DNA of 38,153 bases from Desulfobacteraceae bacterium (GTDB lineage: Bacteria > Desulfobacterota > Desulfobacteria > Desulfobacterales > Desulfobacteraceae), in assembly GCA_024225635.1 (NCBI GenBank), contig JAAEMK010001395.1, positions 1-38,153 of the forward strand, read 5' to 3'. Each line of letters opens with the position of its first letter. The first letter of the stretch is position 1. The notes under the pieces were generated by a model, which saw only the letters and a list, made by a program, of their open reading frames with translations, ran no database searches and was not told the origin of the DNA. Positions 34,364 to 38,153 of the stretch are shown in pieces. A program made the translations under genes and the position numbers.

Positions 34364-36628
34364 TCATGGTTTGGCCTTGGACGTTGGGGGCGCCTGGGGC
34401 AGGCGCAGATCGACCCGCCGCTCCACCCCGTCCCACTCCGGCGGGGGCGGATGTTTCATATATGCGTGTATCCGCTGAATATAGGCCTCATAGAGGGGCT
34501 GGGGGCTGGTCCGGTTAAGTTTATCCATGGCCGCCAGGGCCTCCCGGAACCGTTGTTGCCGATAGGCCCCGACGGCGTCCTCAAAGGCCCGGACTTCGAC
34601 CGCCATGGTCTTGGGGGGCGTGCCTGTGACAAGGGGTTCATAGATCTCCACGGCCTTCTCTTTGCCCTTGACCCGGACCCGGTCGACGTATCGGCAGAAG
34701 AATTTTTTCCCAACGGATTCCCTTGTGAACTCGGAGACGATGATGTTGCTGCCGTAGTTTTTGTTGGCCCCTTCCAGGCGGGAGGCCAGGTTAACGGCGT
34801 CCCCCATGACCGTGTAGTCGAACCTGCTCCTGCTGCCGAAGTTGCCCACGCTCACAAGGCCTGTGTTGATGCCCACCCCCATGTCGATGAAGGGCAGGTT
34901 GCGGTGTATCCATTTGCCCTGCATCTCCCTGAGCTTATGGAGCATGGCCAGGGCCGTTTTAACTGCGTTGATTGCGTGCCGGGGATCATGGGCCGGGGCG
35001 CCCCAGAATGCCATGATGGCATCCCCGATGAACTTGTCCACGGTGCCGTTATGCTTCATCACGATGTCGCTCATTATGGTCAGGTATTCGTTCATGAACG
35101 CGCCCAGGTCCCGGGAGTCCATGGATTCCGATATGGTGGTGAAGTCCCGGATATCGCTGAACATGATGGTGAGTTCCCGCTGCTCCCCCGTAAGGGAGAG
35201 GGAGGTGGGGTCGGCCATGAGCCGGTCCACCATCCGGGGCGAGACATAGTGGCCGAATGCCCGCTGGATGTAGCGCCTGTCCCGGCCTTCCCTGAAGAAG
35301 TTCTGGGTGGTGACAATGATATAGATGGCAAGGAGCGAGATAAGGGGAAAGGTGGTCCCGGCCTGCCGGTTGTTGAGGAACAGAATGGTGTGGTTGCCAA
35401 CCAGGATGCCTGCCATGATCACAAGGCCTCCGATTGCGCCTGTCAGGGGCGGGGCATGGACCAGGAGCAGGGTGAGCAAAAGACCGCCCGCAATCACAAG
35501 GGTGTAGGTGAGGCCGATCTCCGTATGGAGGTCATAGACCAGGGGATCCTGTGCCATGAGGTTGTCGATGATGGTGGCGTTCACCTCCACCCCGGGACAG
35601 GTGGGGGAGAAGGGGGTGGCCCTGAAATCAAAGAGCCCGGCCGCGGTGGTGCCGATCAGGACGAATTTGTTTTTCAGCCGGTGGAGATGCTTGCCCTGGA
35701 TGATCTCCACGGCCGGCACATAGGGGAAGCTGTTTGGCGGGCCCCGGAAGTTGACGGCGATCTGCCCGTTTTCGTCGGTGGGGATGAAACGCTGGTCCAG
35801 GCTGATGCCCAGGATTGGTGTTCCTCCGTCTTTTATCCGGGTGGCGGCGTGGAGGGTGATGGTGGAAATCTCCATGCCCAGGCGGAATGTCTCCAGGGAC
35901 ATGGATGGATAGGGCATGCCATCCATGGCCATTATCAGGGGCACCCGGTGCAGGGTGCCTTCGATATCGGCGAACACGTTGAAGAACCCTTCGGTCCGGG
36001 CCATGGCAATGGATGGGATGTTGAGGATGGCGCGGTAGGCCGGTATCAGGGTAAGATCCATGAAGCCGGCATCCAGGGGGGAGACAACAATCCTGGCCGA
36101 TGGAAAGGGCTGGTCTCCCGGGGCTTTCAGGCCGTCGTCCCGGGTTTGAAACACATAGCCCAGCACCGTGTTGCCCCGTGACAGGGCATTGCCGAAGATC
36201 CGGTCATGGTCAAGGTCCTTGAGGTCATGGAGGAGGGGGGGCAGTGCCCGGGGCAGAGCCTTTTCGATCTCCTTTAGAAAGCGGCTGGGGGAACTCCTGT
36301 CCGCCTCCGGAAAGACCATGTCAAACCCCAGGGCCCTTGGACCGGCCTTGTGGATATTGTCCGTAAGGGTCGCAAGGATGTTCCTGGGCCAGGGCCACTG
36401 GCCGATTGTCTGCAGGCTTTTTTCATCGATGTCGACGATTATCACCGACCCGGTTGTGGGCCGGGCACCCCGCCATTGGATCATGGTGTCCAGGAGCCGG
36501 TTGTCCATTGCCAGGAGAAAATCGGGCTTGGCGCCGCCAAAGGAGTAAAAGAGCAGGCAGGCAAGAAATATCATTACAACCCCCGCCTTGAAAGGGGTGA
36601 GGGTCAGCCGGGCGCTTTGTCTGGTCAT
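34364..36628 (-). CDS. CHASE2-domain class III adenylate cyclase
   Basis: 754 residues. A first membrane helix (about 12-32) is followed by an extracytoplasmic CHASE2 sensor (about 36-345, with VIIVDIDEKSLQTIGQWPWPR and FVLIGTTAAGLFD, both hallmark CHASE2 segments), three membrane helices (about 355-440) and a class III cyclase domain (about 475-660). Catalytic features are intact: metal-binding FSDIRDFTTISE, DKFIGDAIMAFWGAP, and FDYTVMGDAVNLASRLE with the Lys/Asp pair that selects ATP rather than GTP. The product is therefore probably cAMP. A C-terminal helical tail of about 90 residues ends in a proline-rich stretch. The next gene upstream on the same strand is a large surface protein 39 bases away, so they form an operon. 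Confidence 0.93.
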   Translation of the reverse strand: MTRQSARLTLTPFKAGVVMIFLACLLFYSFGGAKPDFLLAMDNRLLDTMIQWRGARPTTGSVIIVDIDEKSLQTIGQWPWPRNILATLTDNIHKAGPRALGFDMVFPEADRSSPSRFLKEIEKALPRALPPLLHDLKDLDHDRIFGNALSRGNTVLGYVFQTRDDGLKAPGDQPFPSARIVVSPLDAGFMDLTLIPAYRAILNIPSIAMARTEGFFNVFADIEGTLHRVPLIMAMDGMPYPSMSLETFRLGMEISTITLHAATRIKDGGTPILGISLDQRFIPTDENGQIAVNFRGPPNSFPYVPAVEIIQGKHLHRLKNKFVLIGTTAAGLFDFRATPFSPTCPGVEVNATIIDNLMAQDPLVYDLHTEIGLTYTLVIAGGLLLTLLLVHAPPLTGAIGGLVIMAGILVGNHTILFLNNRQAGTTFPLISLLAIYIIVTTQNFFREGRDRRYIQRAFGHYVSPRMVDRLMADPTSLSLTGEQRELTIMFSDIRDFTTISESMDSRDLGAFMNEYLTIMSDIVMKHNGTVDKFIGDAIMAFWGAPAHDPRHAINAVKTALAMLHKLREMQGKWIHRNLPFIDMGVGINTGLVSVGNFGSRSRFDYTVMGDAVNLASRLEGANKNYGSNIIVSEFTRESVGKKFFCRYVDRVRVKGKEKAVEIYEPLVTGTPPKTMAVEVRAFEDAVGAYRQQRFREALAAMDKLNRTSPQPLYEAYIQRIHAYMKHPPPPEWDGVERRVDLRLPQAPPTSKAKP

Positions 36629-36667
36629 CCGATCTCCGGCACGGATATCCGTGCTTTTCTCCTTTGT

Positions 36668-38153
36668 TTATCTGTCTCCGGCAAAGATGCCGTGGTACTT
36701 CATATCTCCCATGTCCGCATTGAAATTGCCGCCGATGCCCTCTGCGGACGGGCCGTAAAAGGCCCCGTTGACACGACCTTCCACGGAGCCATCGATGGTG
36801 GCGTTAAATCCTTGGTCGGTGACGGCTCCGCTGGCGGTGCCCATTACGTTGAGGGTGACCTGGTCAAAGGTGAGGGTGCCGGATACGGGCATTGTGCTCT
36901 GGGGGGCAAAATCGATGGATAGATTTGTCTTACCGTTGACAAGCTCTTCCACCGTGCCTTTATCGTCGATCCCGATGCCCCGGGCACCCCCTGTATAGGT
37001 GCCTGAAAAATTAGTTGATATGAGGCCTGCCACCACGCTTTCCGGGGTTCTTTCTCCAGTCATCCACATGGCTCCGGGGATGTGCAGGTGGTAATCCCTT
37101 TCCGTGCCCGGTTCCTTGTAGGCAAGCTCCCAATAGCCCCAACTGGTGTGGGCTGACAGCATTTCCTCCCTGGCAGAGATCATGAAATTGCCGTATTCTT
37201 TCAATCCTGCGGTTCCCGTGGGCGTGGTGATGGCATTGGCGCCAGTTAGAACCGCGATCATGTCCTTGTCCGTGATAAAGGCGGAAGAGGTCTTGTCGCT
37301 TCCCCCGATCTGAAGGGCGTTGATCTCATTGCCCGGATGATGGGCGTCCGTGCCTGAGAGAAAGCCGCTCACTGTGCCGTCGTCCCGGTTGACGGTCATG
37401 GTGAAATCGTTGGGATCCTGGTTGGCAAAGAGGCGCTTGTTGATATCCGGGCCTGCCATGTCCTCGGCCAGGCCGATAAAGAAACCGGAGTAGGAGACGG
37501 TTCCGGTATCGGAATAGGGAATTGTCTCTTCAAATACGGCGGCACCGATGCCTGTCCATGGCTCCTGGACGGACTGGTCCTGGACATCCACATTGATCCC
37601 CGACATTGTAAGGCCCAGCGCCTCCTGGCCGGACCCATAAAAGTGCCCAAAGGTGGAAGAGCCTTTAAAGGCGGAGACGCGGTCGATGAGGGGGTCAAAA
37701 CCCGATCCGATTATGGTGACGTTGGCCATCTTTCCCTCAGGGGTCACCTCTCCAAAAATATGGTTGACCCCGGAAGGCCCGGTGGCGGTTTTTTTCGTTG
37801 TCAGGAGAAATCGTTTGCTGTGCCAGTTGACAAGCCCTTTAATGAGACCGTCTTGTTCTGTGGCCTCTTCTTTAAAGACTCCTTTATAAGCATATGCTCC
37901 GTTGTCAGGTGTTGAAGCTGAAAGCTCTCCGGAAAAGCCCAGGGTGTCCAGCAGCGAAACAATGGAGGGGGGAGTCGGGTCTTCATCAGGTGGCGGCTCT
38001 TCATCTGGTGGCGGCGGCTCTTCGTCAGGTGGGGGCGGTTCTTCATCAGGAGGCGGCGGCTCTTCGTCAGGAGGGGGCGGGTCTTCATCAGGTGGCGGCG
38101 GCTCTTCGTCAGGTGGGGGCGGTTCTTCATCAGGAGGCGGCGGCTCTTCGTCA
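36668..38153 (-). CDS. C-terminal part of a large surface protein with PDEEPPP repeats and beta-barrel-like end (N-terminus beyond window)
   Basis: The reading frame stays open from the stop at 36668 to the window edge, so the gene begins outside; an internal GTG near 37747 is not its start. From the edge inward there is a linker of PDEEPPP repeats, then SLLDTLGFSGELSAS, then about 390 residues of Gly/Thr/Asn-rich beta-strand sequence. It ends with GRVNGAFYGPSAEGIGGNFN...GDMKYHGIF, a pattern seen at the end of TbpB-like and other lipoprotein beta-barrels (G-x-FYG-x-x-A-xE-x-GG-x-F). In related genomes a FecR-domain protein often precedes a CHASE2 cyclase, so the missing N-terminus may be FecR-like. 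That is inference. No metal or heme ligand motif is visible. It is probably an envelope protein coupled to the cyclase. Confidence 0.7.
   Translation of the reverse strand, partial: DEEPPPPDEEPPPPDEEPPPPDEDPPPPDEEPPPPDEEPPPPDEEPPPPDEEPPPDEDPTPPSIVSLLDTLGFSGELSASTPDNGAYAYKGVFKEEATEQDGLIKGLVNWHSKRFLLTTKKTATGPSGVNHIFGEVTPEGKMANVTIIGSGFDPLIDRVSAFKGSSTFGHFYGSGQEALGLTMSGINVDVQDQSVQEPWTGIGAAVFEETIPYSDTGTVSYSGFFIGLAEDMAGPDINKRLFANQDPNDFTMTVNRDDGTVSGFLSGTDAHHPGNEINALQIGGSDKTSSAFITDKDMIAVLTGANAITTPTGTAGLKEYGNFMISAREEMLSAHTSWGYWELAYKEPGTERDYHLHIPGAMWMTGERTPESVVAGLISTNFSGTYTGGARGIGIDDKGTVEELVNGKTNLSIDFAPQSTMPVSGTLTFDQVTLNVMGTASGAVTDQGFNATIDGSVEGRVNGAFYGPSAEGIGGNFNADMGDMKYHGIFAGDR
37978..38153. repeat. 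21-bp tandem repeats encoding PDEEPPP
   Basis: Starts of units lie at 37981, 37999, 38020, 38041, 38062, 38083, 38104 and 38125, with a partial unit at 38146; the first is 18 bases and the others 21. Blocks of four units repeat nearly exactly with an 84-base period (38020 equals 38104; 38041 equals 38125), which points to recent block duplication. The array continues beyond the window. Confidence 0.9.

Noticed and set aside
34451-36181. 576-codon plus-strand open frame opposite the adenylate cyclase
   Set aside because: The sense strand has a complete cyclase with all catalytic motifs; the antisense product is compositionally biased.
37978-38153. CRISPR interpretation of the 21-bp repeats
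   Set aside because: No spacers; the repeats stay in frame and encode a Pro/Glu/Asp linker.

Overview
The window looks like chromosomal DNA of a Gram-negative, anaerobic, sulfate-reducer-type deltaproteobacterium (Desulfobacterota, probably the Desulfobacteraceae branch). This is inferred from gene style, not from a marker gene. Supporting signs are many two-component and chemosensory genes, a chemoreceptor ending in a hemerythrin domain (DcrH-like), a CHASE2 adenylate cyclase beside a large surface protein, and YkgJ-, DUF3786- and SPL-like radical SAM proteins. Most of the window is GC-rich. One gene, the iron alcohol dehydrogenase at about 27.4-28.6 kb, is visibly AT-richer and may be imported. 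No rRNA, tRNA, CRISPR array, insertion sequence or phage gene was recognised.

Layout. 1-1616 is a decayed area: an acyl-CoA ligase tail, an intact small lipoprotein, an AAA ATPase with its middle deleted, and a frameshifted endonuclease V remnant. 1617-8390 is mostly minus-strand housekeeping and accessory genes: a fused Clp1-type polynucleotide kinase/RNase Z-like protein, an LCMT-type methyltransferase, a radical SAM protein, a DksA/TraR protein, trpB and a GGDEF protein. 8600-16538 is a compact plus-strand operon: RND adaptor, RND pump, TolC channel, OmpR-type regulator and histidine kinase, all translationally coupled. It is preceded by four direct repeats spaced exactly 11 bp apart, a likely binding site for the operon's own regulator. 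16644-18779 is a membrane PAS sensor with a cysteine-rich tail in place of a kinase. 18821-20085 (minus) is a doubly broken RstB-like histidine kinase.

20476-25105 is a chemosensory pair: a triple-CheW protein and a soluble chemoreceptor carrying five nearly identical 122-residue, four-cysteine PAS units in tandem. 25158-27192 holds a GNAT acetyltransferase, a histone-deacetylase-family protein and a YkgJ protein, closed by a terminator. The alcohol dehydrogenase follows on the minus strand, flanked by imperfect direct repeats and by a second, broken copy of a ykgJ segment. 29189-31795 is the hemerythrin chemoreceptor. After it come a DUF3786 protein, an exported TenA-like protein with a strong sigma70 promoter, a SMUG-type uracil-DNA glycosylase, a CHASE2 adenylate cyclase, and the C-terminal part of a surface protein with PDEEPPP repeats that runs off the right edge.

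The dominant theme is sensing and signalling (envelope stress and efflux, redox or oxygen taxis, cyclic nucleotides). The most unusual items are the kinase/RNase Z fusion, the expanded Cys-PAS receptor with its triple-CheW partner, the 11-bp phased operator, and the secreted TenA protein.
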